Made by a program: the position numbers and the translations under genes. Below are positions 16,868 to 25,743 of a DNA stretch of 64,000 nt, one piece after another. Origin of the DNA: Deltaproteobacteria bacterium (GTDB taxonomy: Bacteria; Myxococcota_A; UBA9160; UBA4427); NCBI GenBank assembly GCA_002719955.1, contig PBFW01000009.1, positions 219,029 to 283,028 of the forward strand, written 5' to 3'. The notes beneath the pieces are model-generated. The model was not told where the DNA came from. It did no database searches and saw nothing but the letters and a program-made list of their open reading frames with translations. The stretch's first letter is position 1, and each line of letters starts with the position of its first letter.

Positions 16868-19171
16868 TCAGCCCGAGCGACTGAGCTTGCGGCGCAATCG
16901 GAAGCCCATCCCTGCCGCTACCAGCCCGAAAAGGATCGACGGCCCCCACCCTGCAAGGAGCGGGTCGAGGGTTCCGCCATATCCCATCGATCCCGCGAAG
17001 CTCGTCGCGAGGGCGTGGGTCACGGCCACGACCGCGCAGGCGATCAAAGTGTGGACCGGTCGCGGAAAGGGCGGACCGGTCGCGGCGAAGAAGAGCGCGA
17101 TCAGCGGGAGCAATAAACAGGCCAATGGGGCGGCGATCTTCATCTGAAGGCCCGTTCGATAGGCGGAGGTGAGGGGGGGTTCGAGGTTGGGATCCTCGAG
17201 AGCGAGCCGCAGGTCACCCGGCGTCATGTGTGCGGTTTCGATCTCCGAGGGCGTTTCTTCACCGAATTCCGCGAGCCGTCGGATATCGCTGGGGCGCTCG
17301 AGTCTGCCCGCGGCGTTGAGTTCGATGCTGCGCGGATTTTCGAGGAGCCAGAGGCCTCGCCGCCCTACATTGCGCGCGCCCTCTGCATCAGTCCGTCGTC
17401 GCGGGAGACCGTCGTCGCCGAGATCGTAGAGCGTGACCGAGTCGGCGATTCCGTCGAGCAGGTCGAGGCGTCCCATTTCGTAGACCCGTGGACCCACGCG
17501 ATACCAGACCCGCTCGCGTTGGAGCTGTGGGCCGGTGGGCCGATTCTTGATCTCGGTGTCCTTGAGGCGCTTGGCGCGCTCGCTCGAGTGGGGCACGATT
17601 TCATTGGCGAGTAGGTGGTAGGCAGGCACTGCGAGACCGCATAATAGCCATATCGGCGCGAGCACTCGGAAGACCGGGATACCGCAGGCGCGCATGCCGA
17701 GAAGTTCACCGTTTGCACCGAGTAGGCTGATCGTGAGCGCGACGGCGATCAGGAGCGCCATCGGGATGACGCGACTGATCAATATGGGTATGCGGGCACC
17801 GTAGAAGCGTGCGATCTCCTCGAAGGTTGCACCATATAGGTTGAAATATTTCAGGTTGTCGAAGACATCGATGACGAGATAGGCGAAGAAGAGGCCGACG
17901 ATGCAGGCGGTGACCATGCGAATGAATTGGGCGCTGACATAGCGGGGTAGCGCGCTGCGCTTCATGCGGAGCTTGTTGCGGCCGATCCCTGTTCGTTCGA
18001 GCAGACTCTTGGAATTGTGGCTGGAGCTGCGGTCCGACTCCGAGGCACTTTCTCCGGCTCGGAAGATGAGCACGGTGGCGACGGTGACGAGGACCAGGTC
18101 GGGAAACCAGACGACGGGTGCGACGGGCACGTTCGGATTCCACAGCATGCTCTCGGAGAATTGGACGAGGGCGTAGTAGGCGATCGCGCCGATGAGGCCG
18201 ATGACGGTACCTCCGGAACGTGAAAGGTTGCGGCGGCCGAGGGCGAGTCCCATGGCGAGCAATCCGAAGGGCAGGGCGGCGGCGCCCAACGCGACCCGGC
18301 GATGGGCCTCGATGAGCGCAAAGCGCGCGGCGGCCGGGTCCTCGAGTATTATTGCTTCGGCCAAGAGTTCGCCGAAAGGGAGCGTCGTGAGCCGATCGAC
18401 CGGCACGTCGGAGTCGCTTTCGAACGCGGGCAGCTCCGTCTCCATCCGATCGAAGCGCAGCAGCGAGGCGCGGTCGGTGCCGTTGGAGAGAACGAGTCCA
18501 TCCTCCAGAACGAGGCGCTTCCGAAGCTGTGTGCCGTCGCCTGTGAGGTCGTCCGTCATGATGGCACCGTGCTGTGAGAAGACGGTCTCGCCGAGAGTCG
18601 GCATGTAGAGGAGTACGCCCGCGAGGCGTGCGCCCTCGCCCTCGACCTCGCGCGCCTCCATGCGCCACCCGCCGAGGTTCGTCGCCATGCCGGCGCGCAG
18701 CGCCAGGCCGGGTTTGTCCTCCGACAATTCGATCATCTTGTCCCGCACCGCACGCTGCGAGGCAGGCGAGAAGACGACGCTGAGCGCGATCGAGAAGAGG
18801 GCTGCGACGAAAGCAAAGAAGAGGCCGGGGCGGGCGAGCTGGCGGGCGGAGAAGCCGGCGGTTTCGAGGGCCAGGAGTTCCCGGTCCGCGGAGAGTCGGC
18901 CCAGTCCGATGAGCGCACCGATGAGGACGGCGAAGGGGAGCGTTCGCGCGAGGGTTGGGATGAGCTGGAGGGTGGCGATCTGGCCGACTTCTTTTACCCC
19001 GAGCCCGCGATTCACGATCAGGTCCGCGTAGCCGAGCAGATCTGTCAGCAGCACCACCAGCCCGAAGGCGACCAGCGCGAGGAGCGAGGGCAGGAGCATC
19101 TCGGAAATCAGGTAGCGTGAGAGCTTGGCACTCGAGCGCTGGCGACGGGGCCGGGCGACGGTCGGGTTCAC
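16868..19171 (-). CDS. LptF-LptG fusion, lipopolysaccharide export permease
   Basis: LptF and LptG are normally two inner-membrane proteins that with LptB form the ABC exporter lifting LPS to the periplasmic bridge. Here one uninterrupted 767-residue frame carries both. Residues 1 to about 385 have the LptF pattern (SRYLISEMLLPSLLALVAFGL, LSADRELLALETAGFS, a periplasmic beta-jellyroll, three C-terminal helices). A linker rich in Ser follows, and from residue 403 (MKRSALPRYVSAQFIRM) comes an LptG pattern (LLGANGELLGMRACGIPV, jellyroll, C-terminal helices). GTG 19171 has AAGAGGA 5 bases upstream. No Shine-Dalgarno precedes the internal Met. It is divergent from a sulfotransferase. Confidence 0.88.
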   Translation of the reverse strand: MNPTVARPRRQRSSAKLSRYLISEMLLPSLLALVAFGLVVLLTDLLGYADLIVNRGLGVKEVGQIATLQLIPTLARTLPFAVLIGALIGLGRLSADRELLALETAGFSARQLARPGLFFAFVAALFSIALSVVFSPASQRAVRDKMIELSEDKPGLALRAGMATNLGGWRMEAREVEGEGARLAGVLLYMPTLGETVFSQHGAIMTDDLTGDGTQLRKRLVLEDGLVLSNGTDRASLLRFDRMETELPAFESDSDVPVDRLTTLPFGELLAEAIILEDPAAARFALIEAHRRVALGAAALPFGLLAMGLALGRRNLSRSGGTVIGLIGAIAYYALVQFSESMLWNPNVPVAPVVWFPDLVLVTVATVLIFRAGESASESDRSSSHNSKSLLERTGIGRNKLRMKRSALPRYVSAQFIRMVTACIVGLFFAYLVIDVFDNLKYFNLYGATFEEIARFYGARIPILISRVIPMALLIAVALTISLLGANGELLGMRACGIPVFRVLAPIWLLCGLAVPAYHLLANEIVPHSSERAKRLKDTEIKNRPTGPQLQRERVWYRVGPRVYEMGRLDLLDGIADSVTLYDLGDDGLPRRRTDAEGARNVGRRGLWLLENPRSIELNAAGRLERPSDIRRLAEFGEETPSEIETAHMTPGDLRLALEDPNLEPPLTSAYRTGLQMKIAAPLACLLLPLIALFFAATGPPFPRPVHTLIACAVVAVTHALATSFAGSMGYGGTLDPLLAGWGPSILFGLVAAGMGFRLRRKLSRSG

Positions 19172-19342
19172 GGGGATCCTCTTCGTGCGCGAGTTTCGCG
19201 CTCGTGAGCGGCTACGGCCACCGTACTGGATCGCTTGTTTCACTTTGGGTGAAAAAGACCCCTGCGTATTCGAGAGCCGGTCGTTTGCCTGTGATAGATT
19301 GCCACGGCTCCGGCTGCTGTTCGACCCGAGGGGTGATTTCGA

Positions 19343-20284
19343 ATGGATTCGATTATCAAAAAGGCCAGCCGCGAGGTGATCCTGGCGCTCTGCGTCTGGC
19401 TGCCGGAAGCACAGCGGATCCGGCTCGAGCGCTGGCTGCGAGGTCGCGACGAGACCCGACGTCTCGCTCGCGCGGATGTCGTCGTCGTTTCGTTCGGCAA
19501 GAGCGGTCGGACCTGGCTGCGCGTGATGATCTCTCGCTATTACCAGTTGATGTTCTCGATTCCCGAGCGCGTACTGCTCGGATTCGACAACTACCATCGG
19601 CGCAATCCGGATATCCCGAAGATCTTCTTCACGCACGACAACTACATCAAGGACTACACGGGCGAGTTCGATTCGAAGTCCTCCTTCTACTCCAAGAAGG
19701 TGGTGCTCCTCGTCCGCAATCCCAAGGACATTGCGGTCTCCCAATATTTCCAGTGGCAGCACCGCATGCGTCCGGCCAAGAAGAGACTGAACAGATATCC
19801 CGCGCATGGCAGTGACGTTCCGGCCTTCGATTTCGTGATGGACGAAAACATCGGTCTGCCCGGAATCATCGACTATTTGAATCTCTGGGCGCGCGAAGCC
19901 GAACGAGTCACCGATCTCCTGGTCATCCGCTACGAGGACATGCGCAAGGATCCCGATGCAGTGCTTCGGCGCGTGATGGCGTTCGCGAACGGTTCGCCCT
20001 CGGATGCTGGGGCGATCGCCGGCGCCGTCGAGTATGCGAGTCTCGAAAACATGCGAAAGCTCGAAGAGAAGAATGTCTTCTGGCTCGCCGGGGGGCGGAT
20101 GAAGCCGGGCAAGAAGGGCGATCCGAACTCCTACAAGGTTCGTCGCGCCAAGGTCGGCGGTTATAAGGACTATTTCACCGCAGACGAATCAGCGCAGATC
20201 GATGAGCTCGTCGCCAAGCGGCTATCGCCGACCTACGGTTACGAGCCCCTGCCCGATCGCGGAGCCTACGGCTCACACCGGTGA
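19343..20284 (+). CDS. Sulfotransferase (Sulfotransfer_1 type)
   Basis: A 313-residue PAPS-dependent sulfotransferase resembling the carbohydrate/aryl class. The 5'-phosphosulfate loop is VSFGKSGRTWLRVMIS (about residue 50), the 3'-phosphate site is VVLLVRNPKDIAVSQYFQW (about residue 115), and the late motif RRAKVGGYKDYFT corresponds to the family RxGxxGDWKxxFT. The dimer-interface-like LLVIRYEDMRKDP block is also present. ATG 19343 follows AGGGGTG. The acceptor is unknown; its position beside lptFG suggests an envelope glycolipid or polysaccharide, which is inference. Confidence 0.87.
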   Translation: MDSIIKKASREVILALCVWLPEAQRIRLERWLRGRDETRRLARADVVVVSFGKSGRTWLRVMISRYYQLMFSIPERVLLGFDNYHRRNPDIPKIFFTHDNYIKDYTGEFDSKSSFYSKKVVLLVRNPKDIAVSQYFQWQHRMRPAKKRLNRYPAHGSDVPAFDFVMDENIGLPGIIDYLNLWAREAERVTDLLVIRYEDMRKDPDAVLRRVMAFANGSPSDAGAIAGAVEYASLENMRKLEEKNVFWLAGGRMKPGKKGDPNSYKVRRAKVGGYKDYFTADESAQIDELVAKRLSPTYGYEPLPDRGAYGSHR

Positions 20285-20339
20285 TGTCCTGGCCGGTTTT
20301 GCCGGAATCCCGGCGAGGCGATCCGAAGCGGGTGGCATC

Positions 20340-20921
20340 ATGAGCGCATATCGCGTCGCCTGTCTGGGTTGGGGATCCCTGCTCTGGGATCCGCGGACGT
20401 TGCCGATGGCGGAGGGCTTTCGAGCCGCCGGCCCGATGCTCCCGATCGAATTCTCGCGGGTCGCAACGGATGGTCGGGTCACACTGGTGATCGACGACAG
20501 CGCCGAGCCGATCCAGACGCATTGCGTGCAGATGGATGTGGCGAGTCTCGATGAGGCGGTGCGGGAACTCGGGCTTCGCGAGAAGATCGCTCCCGAGCGA
20601 ATCCGCGATTGGATCGGTGTCCAGACGCGGGCCACGGCTCTGCAAGAATCGGGCGGGAGGGCCGAGGGATTTCACGCAGAGATCGCCCGCTGGCTCTCGG
20701 AGCAGCCTCTGGACGCGGTCGTCTGGACGGCGCTGCCTCCGCGCACACCCGATGGGCGCCTCGAAACGCCTTCTCTCGAGGCTCTCCTCGGCCATCTAGA
20801 GGGTCTCACCGGGTCGGCGCTTTCTCGCGCAGAGGAATATATTCGTCGCGCACCGGAGACCGTGCGCACGCCCCGGAGAAGGCGCTTCGAGGAAGAGTTC
20901 GGGTGGTCTCAGATCCCCTGA
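20340..20921 (+). CDS. Conserved protein, gamma-glutamylcyclotransferase-like N-terminus
   Basis: A 193-residue protein beginning MSAYRVACLGWGSLLWDPRTLPM, which resembles the YGSL motif that starts gamma-glutamylcyclotransferase-like folds, followed by LPIEFSRVATDGRVTLVI, DAVVWTALPPRT, and AEEYIRRAPETVRTPRRRRFE. This arrangement occurs in a widely distributed family of unknown function. Whether the catalytic Glu of true cyclotransferases is present cannot be decided by eye. ATG 20340 is 55 bases after the sulfotransferase. Confidence 0.65.
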   Translation: MSAYRVACLGWGSLLWDPRTLPMAEGFRAAGPMLPIEFSRVATDGRVTLVIDDSAEPIQTHCVQMDVASLDEAVRELGLREKIAPERIRDWIGVQTRATALQESGGRAEGFHAEIARWLSEQPLDAVVWTALPPRTPDGRLETPSLEALLGHLEGLTGSALSRAEEYIRRAPETVRTPRRRRFEEEFGWSQIP

Positions 20922-20952
20922 AGGGATCGCGCGAGTAGACGAAGGAGCCATA

Positions 20953-21393
20953 GTGGACAATCCGTTAGGTCCGACGGACTGGCAATTCGTGACGCTTCAG
21001 CTTCCGGTTCCGGACGTTCGCGAAGCCCGGACCTATGACCGCGATGTTCTGGGCTTCAAGGTCGCGTGGGTCTACGAGGAGGAATGCGGGGCTGTCTATC
21101 ATGGAGCGACGGAGGTGTTTTTCTCGCGTGAAGAAGGTGAGATCCGTCCCCCCCCTTGGAATTTCGTGCACGTCGAGAATGCGGCAGCGCTACTCGCGAT
21201 TTATCGCGAGCGCGACGTGACGATCATCGAAGAAATCGAATCGCATCCCAGGGGCATGCGCGAATTCACGATCGAGGACAATAGTGGTCATCGTTTTCGA
21301 ATCGGTCATAGCGAGGGCCCCGTTGTCACCTCGACGGTCGCGAGCTCGGGTCGGGGGCCGCGGAAGGGGGGATCGCGTGAAGGGAGGGGCTAG
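20953..21393 (+). CDS. VOC (glyoxalase/dioxygenase fold) family protein
   Basis: A 146-residue single VOC module pair: QFVTLQLPVPDVREARTYDRDVLGFKVAWVY at the N-terminus and MREFTIEDNSGHRFRIGHS near the end, the paired beta-alpha-beta-beta-beta signature. The first metal ligand is not an obvious His, so a metal role is unclear. The GTG start follows AAGGAG. The last 17 bases overlap the aquaporin start. Confidence 0.72.
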   Translation: MDNPLGPTDWQFVTLQLPVPDVREARTYDRDVLGFKVAWVYEEECGAVYHGATEVFFSREEGEIRPPPWNFVHVENAAALLAIYRERDVTIIEEIESHPRGMREFTIEDNSGHRFRIGHSEGPVVTSTVASSGRGPRKGGSREGRG

Positions 21394-22042
21394 ACGCTGG
21401 GTGGCGGAGGCGCTCGGGACCTTTGGGCTCGTCTTTGCGGGGACGGGGGCCGTCGTCGCGAACGAGTTGAGCGGGGGTGCGGTGACGCATATCGGCGTTT
21501 CGATCGTGTTCGGGGCGATCGTGATGGCGATGGTCGTCTGTTTCGGGCCCGTGTCTGGTGCGCATATCAACCCTGCGGTTACGGTCGCATTCTGGCTGGC
21601 GCGTCAATTCAAGGGGCATGAGGTCCTGCCCTATATAGCGAGCCAATGTGCGGGTGCGATCGCCGCGAGTGCGGCGCTTCGCGGTCTCTACCCCGCTTCG
21701 CAATCCCTCGGCGTGACGCTGCCGATCACGGGAGTGGGTCCGGCTTTCGTGATGGAGGTCCTACTCACGATGATCCTGATCTTCGTGATCCTCGCCTGCG
21801 TTCTGGGACACCGTCTGGCGGCTTTCGCGGCCGGGCTCACGATCGGCGCGACGGTCGGATTATGCGCGCTCTTCGGTGGGCCGTTCACGGGCGCTTCCAT
21901 GAATCCCGCCCGGTCGCTCGGGCCCGCTCTGATTTCGGGCCAGTTCGAGTTCCACTGGCTCTATTGGCTGGCACCGATTACGGGTGCGGCCCTTGCGGTC
22001 GCTCTCTATCGGTTTGTCTGGGCGGGGACGGTCGTCGACTGA
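21377..22042 (+). CDS. Aquaporin (MIP family)
   Basis: A six-helix water/small solute channel of 221 residues. The two NPA boxes are present: GPVSGAHINPAVT (about residue 55) and GGPFTGASMNPARSLGPAL (about residue 170). The residue after the second NPAR is Ser, not the Asp of glycerol facilitators, so a water or small-solute aquaporin is more likely. GTG 21377 follows AAGGGGG and overlaps the upstream VOC gene. Confidence 0.88.
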   Translation: MKGGARRWVAEALGTFGLVFAGTGAVVANELSGGAVTHIGVSIVFGAIVMAMVVCFGPVSGAHINPAVTVAFWLARQFKGHEVLPYIASQCAGAIAASAALRGLYPASQSLGVTLPITGVGPAFVMEVLLTMILIFVILACVLGHRLAAFAAGLTIGATVGLCALFGGPFTGASMNPARSLGPALISGQFEFHWLYWLAPITGAALAVALYRFVWAGTVVD

Positions 22043-22271
22043 TCCCGATCTCTTTCGCGGCGCTCGCTGGCCCCGTTCGTGTGTGTGGGATCGACCGATG
22101 CGCGATTCGATTCACGCCATTGACGGACCCTTCGCGACCGGGAAGAATTTCTCGAGCAAAGGCTTGTTCGACCTCTTGTTTGCGAGGGGGTGTCGAATTT
22201 CGCTGATGACCACCGGTTCGGGTCGTCGGGAAGATTCGCGAAGTGAAGTAGAGAGAAGAAGAGACGAGGCG

Positions 22272-22934
22272 ATGGCGGACGCGATCGAATCCAGAGCAGG
22301 CGGTGGAGATCTCGCAGAATCGGATTCCGATTCCACGCGCGAGCGGATTCTCGATGTCGCGGAGAAACTCTTCGCCCAGCGCGGCCAGGCCGGAACCGCC
22401 GTGCGCGATATCGCCCGCGAGGCAGGCCTCACCGCGCCCAGTCTCTACAACCATTTCGACGGCAAGCAGGCGCTCTACGAGGCGGTCCTCGCTCGTGGTG
22501 TCGAGCCCCTCTTCGGGCTGATCGACGGGCTGGGTCGAGCCGAGCGGACGGAGGACGCTTCGGTGCACGTCCTCGACGCGGTCATGGATCATCTGGCCGG
22601 CCATCCGGACATCGCGAAGCTGATTCAGCACGAGTCCCTGACGGGGGGGGCGAGCCTCTCGCATATCGTTCACGGCTGGCTCGACCCGATCGTCGCGCAG
22701 GGCCTGGCCGCCATGAAGAGGGATCCCGATACGGTCTGGAGCGAGGACGAGCAGCCGATGGCGGTGGCCGCCTGGATCCATGTGATCCTCGGCCATTTTG
22801 CGATGGCGCCCCTGCTACATGAACTCTTCGGGGTCGACCCCCTCGCACCCGAGCAGCTCGAGCGCCAGAAGCGTTTTCTTCGCCGCTTTGCGCAGCTGAT
22901 GATGTCGAGCACGGATCAGGCTTCGCGAGGGTGA
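22272..22934 (+). CDS. TetR-family transcriptional regulator
   Basis: A 220-residue repressor-type protein. The N-terminal DNA-binding domain reads RERILDVAEKLFAQRGQAGTAVRDIAREAGLTAPSLYNHFDGK, a complete TetR helix-turn-helix. The C-terminal half is helical (ligand and dimer domain). ATG 22272 follows a GA-rich stretch; in-frame ATGs at 22098 and 22206 would add residues unlike the family. Its target is unknown; the aquaporin ends 229 bases upstream on the same strand. Confidence 0.85.
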   Translation: MADAIESRAGGGDLAESDSDSTRERILDVAEKLFAQRGQAGTAVRDIAREAGLTAPSLYNHFDGKQALYEAVLARGVEPLFGLIDGLGRAERTEDASVHVLDAVMDHLAGHPDIAKLIQHESLTGGASLSHIVHGWLDPIVAQGLAAMKRDPDTVWSEDEQPMAVAAWIHVILGHFAMAPLLHELFGVDPLAPEQLERQKRFLRRFAQLMMSSTDQASRG

Positions 22935-22967
22935 GGCGGGTGTCGAATTCGCGTTAGGCGATCCGAA

Positions 22968-23879
22968 TCATTCCGCGCTCGACCCGGGGCGGCGCTTCTC
23001 GAGTTCTTCGATCGTGCGCGGCCAGTCCTTGCCGAGCAGTTTCGAGAGGGCGCGATCGGCGAGAATCTTGCCGCCGGTTTGGCAGCCGGGACAGTAGTTG
23101 ACCTCGTTCTCGGCTCGTACGATGCGTTGGACGGGGGTTCTGCAGACGGGGCAGGGGTCTTTGAATCTTCCATGGACCGCCATTTCCGGGCGAAAGGCGG
23201 TGACCTTTTCCGGGAAGCCGTCGCCGACTTCTTCGCGCAGGCGAAGGGTCCATTCTTTGAGCACTTCGCGGGTCTTCTCGAAGAGACGTTCATGCTCTTC
23301 GTCGCTCAGGCGGTCGCTCATCTTGAGGGGCGACAGGCCGGCGCGATGGAGGATCTCGTCGGAATAGGCGTTGCCGATGCCCGAGAAAAGGTAGGGGTCA
23401 CTGAGAGAGCGCTTCAGCGTGTGGCGCTCTAGCAGGAGGACTTCGCGAAAGGCTTCGGGGCTGGCACTGAAGACTTCGAGGCCGCCCGGATCGATTTCGG
23501 AAAGCGCCCGCAGGCCTTCGATGACATGCAGGGAGGCGCGTTTCTTCGAGCTCGCCTCGGTCACGAGAAGACTCCCCTTTGGGAAATCGAGAGCGGCATG
23601 GGCGCGCTTGCGTGGGATCGCTACGCCGCGCTTCTTCCAGTGGAGCCGCCCGGCGATCATGAGATGAAGGACGAGGAAGCGCTCGGCTTCGAATTCGAAG
23701 ACGAGGCGCTTGCCCATCCGGGCGACGCTCAGGACGGGCAGGCCCTCAAGCGAGGAGGGTGTCGGCGTGACGGTCCTGAGCAGCGCTCTCGCGCGCACGA
23801 GCGCTCCCCGGGGCTGCGAGATAATTGCAGCGGCTTCCGCGCGATCGGGCGGCACGCGAATCCGCTTCCGACGTCGCAT
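22968..23879 (-). CDS. Fpg/Nei-family DNA glycosylase with atypical N-terminus
   Basis: Base-excision glycosylase/AP lyase fold. Present: the N-domain strand FLVLHLMIAGRLHWKKRG, helix-two-turn-helix SDPYLFSGIGNAYSDEILHRAGLSPL, VTAFRPEMAVHGR, and a zinc finger with CPVC and YCPGC followed by QTGG. Absent: the MPELPE start, whose Pro is the Schiff-base nucleophile and whose Glu is catalytic. Here the first visible candidate is GTG codon 9 (VPPDRAEAA), giving Pro but no Glu next to it. Either the N-terminus is damaged by an indel or mutation, or this is a divergent subgroup. Confidence 0.78.
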   Translation of the reverse strand: MRRRKRIRVPPDRAEAAAIISQPRGALVRARALLRTVTPTPSSLEGLPVLSVARMGKRLVFEFEAERFLVLHLMIAGRLHWKKRGVAIPRKRAHAALDFPKGSLLVTEASSKKRASLHVIEGLRALSEIDPGGLEVFSASPEAFREVLLLERHTLKRSLSDPYLFSGIGNAYSDEILHRAGLSPLKMSDRLSDEEHERLFEKTREVLKEWTLRLREEVGDGFPEKVTAFRPEMAVHGRFKDPCPVCRTPVQRIVRAENEVNYCPGCQTGGKILADRALSKLLGKDWPRTIEELEKRRPGSSAE

Positions 23880-24017
23880 CAGGCCTTCGGGGCGGCCGGT
23901 TTATCCCCTGGGCTGCGTGTGTTCTGCGGGTCGTTGGCGTGGCCCCGATCCCAAAAGGGACCCGTTTTTCCGCCGCTCGTCCCCCTCGAATAGGGTATCG
24001 TGGGGGTGGAGAGCCAG

Positions 24018-24272
24018 ATGATCGATTCCCTGTTCACATTGTATTGCGAAGATTGCGAAGTGGCCGCCCGGCCGAGTCGTCTGTGGGTTCGCGCCGAGAT
24101 CGAGGTCTCGACCTCGCGCGGTCCGGAGACGCAGCACTACCTCGAGTGCATGAATTGTGGCTTTCGCTTCAAGAGCTGCATGGAAGATCACATGGAAGCC
24201 GTCGATGACGAGGAATGGCGGCGGTTCGTGAAGGAAGCGGTGGTCTTTCTCCCTCAGGGCGAGGGGGCGTAG
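24018..24272 (+). CDS. Small CxxC protein, possible zinc ribbon
   Basis: An 84-residue protein with YCEDCEVAARPSRLWVRAE and YLECMNCGFRFKSCMEDHME, i.e. two CxxC knuckles about 40 residues apart, typical of a zinc ribbon. ATG 24018 has GGAG at 7 bases; a GTG at 24000 is also open. Family not recognised; an RNA- or DNA-binding or protein-docking role would be usual but is inference. Confidence 0.6.
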   Translation: MIDSLFTLYCEDCEVAARPSRLWVRAEIEVSTSRGPETQHYLECMNCGFRFKSCMEDHMEAVDDEEWRRFVKEAVVFLPQGEGA

Positions 24273-24432
24273 CGGCGGACGGGCTTTTTTCGGCTCGATC
24301 GGTGGAGCCACCCTTCGCCGTTGTTCGTAGGAGCCATCCTCCCTGGGGTGAATCATTCGCCCCGATCTCGCCGAGCGGTGCGGCATCCTCCGATTTCCCA
24401 TCGGTTCGAATCTCTTCGTGGAGGCCATTGCC

Positions 24433-24900
24433 ATGGACCCCCTGGATCCGGCGAATGCGCGGACCGCGATCGAGAACATCATGTTCAGCTATGCCGAGCG
24501 AATCGATGGCGGTGATTTCGACGGGCTGGCGGAGCTTTTCTCGCGGGCGCGTATGGTCGGCCCCGATGGCTCGGTCCAGGGCGAGGGCAAGGAAGGCGTC
24601 AGGGCGATCTACGATCGCTCGACCCAACTCTACGAAGATGGCACGCCGATGACCCAGCATGTCACGACGAATCTGATCTTCGAGTTCGCGCCCGATGGCC
24701 GAAGCGCCGCGGTCCGATCCCGTTTCACCGTCATGCAGCAGCTCCCGGATTTCCCGCTCCAATGCATCATTACGGGCTATTACGAAGATCAATTCGCTTA
24801 CGACGAGGCGGTGGGCTGGCATTTTCGCGAGCGCCGAATGAAGCCCAAGCTCGCCGGTGATCTCTCCCGTCACCTCAAATACGATCTGACGGACGCCTGA
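24433..24900 (+). CDS. NTF2-fold (SnoaL_4-like) protein
   Basis: A 155-residue protein with ANARTAIENIMFSYAERIDGGDFDGLAELFS followed by QHVTTNLIFEFAPDGRSAAVRSRFTV and GWHFRERRMKPKLAGDLSRHL. This is the SnoaL-like fold close to scytalone dehydratase and ring-hydroxylating dioxygenase beta-type proteins. ATG 24433 follows GTGGAGG. Methyltransferase 24909 starts 8 bases after its stop, so they are probably cotranscribed. Confidence 0.75.
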   Translation: MDPLDPANARTAIENIMFSYAERIDGGDFDGLAELFSRARMVGPDGSVQGEGKEGVRAIYDRSTQLYEDGTPMTQHVTTNLIFEFAPDGRSAAVRSRFTVMQQLPDFPLQCIITGYYEDQFAYDEAVGWHFRERRMKPKLAGDLSRHLKYDLTDA

Positions 24901-24908
24901 GTCAGCGC

Positions 24909-25733
24909 GTGTCGACGCTGGCGAAGTGTTCTGGAGACGACGCGGGAAGGGTCGAGGCGGGCCCGCTCGCACGCCTGGCGCGCTATTGGCCTCGGCGGGT
25001 CGCCGCGGCGGATCCCCTGGCGGCGGCGCTGGTCGACCATCACAGGACGGGTCGGCCTCGCCGAGTGGTCGCGACCCGCGCGGATGGGGCCTCCTTCGAA
25101 ATCGAGACAGAAGAATATTTCACGCTCGAGGGTCGCCTGGCCGAGCTGGACCAGATCGCCCTCGATCGCTGTCGTGGACGCGTGCTCGATGTGGGTGCCG
25201 GTGCGGGTCGCCACGCCCGGGCGCTGGCGGCGCGCGGTCTCGAGGTCGTGGCCATCGATGTGAGTCCGCTCGCCGTGTCGCTGTGTCGTGGGCGCGGGGT
25301 GGGCGATGCGCGGATCCTCGATGTGATGGAGATCGATTCCGAATCAGGGTTGGGCCAGTTCGATACGCTCTTTTTCGGGATGCAGACGATCGGGGTCGCG
25401 GGCGGTGTCGAGACCCTTCGCAGGCTGCTCGAGCGCTTGAAGAGCGTACTCGCACCCGGCGGCGAACTCGTCGTGGATTCGAGCGAACTTCGCGAGGCCT
25501 GGCAGGGGGACGAAGCGGATACGCGCCCGACCCGCGGCGAGATCGTGCTGTCGACTCGTTATCGGGGTTGGCGCGGCGAGCCCTTTGCGTGGCTCTATCT
25601 GTCGGAACAGGATCTGCGCAGCGTGGCTTCGGAAGCTGGCTTCGGAATGGAAACGCTCGGGCGTGTCGAGCGCGGTGAATATCTGGCGGCGCTGCGGCTC
25701 GAAACGTGCGGCCCCTCCCGATCGCACGGGTAA
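24909..25733 (+). CDS. Class I SAM-dependent methyltransferase
   Basis: A 274-residue protein with the SAM-binding motif I GRVLDVGAGAGRHARALAARG about residue 95, acidic loop VVAIDVSP, and motif IV-like QFDTLFFGMQTIG. The N-terminal 85 residues form a separate cap with EIETEEYFTLEG, seen in methyltransferases of unknown substrate. It starts with GTG 24909. The preceding gene is an NTF2-fold protein. Confidence 0.8.
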   Translation: MSTLAKCSGDDAGRVEAGPLARLARYWPRRVAAADPLAAALVDHHRTGRPRRVVATRADGASFEIETEEYFTLEGRLAELDQIALDRCRGRVLDVGAGAGRHARALAARGLEVVAIDVSPLAVSLCRGRGVGDARILDVMEIDSESGLGQFDTLFFGMQTIGVAGGVETLRRLLERLKSVLAPGGELVVDSSELREAWQGDEADTRPTRGEIVLSTRYRGWRGEPFAWLYLSEQDLRSVASEAGFGMETLGRVERGEYLAALRLETCGPSRSHG

Positions 25734-25743
25734 TCGGACGATC

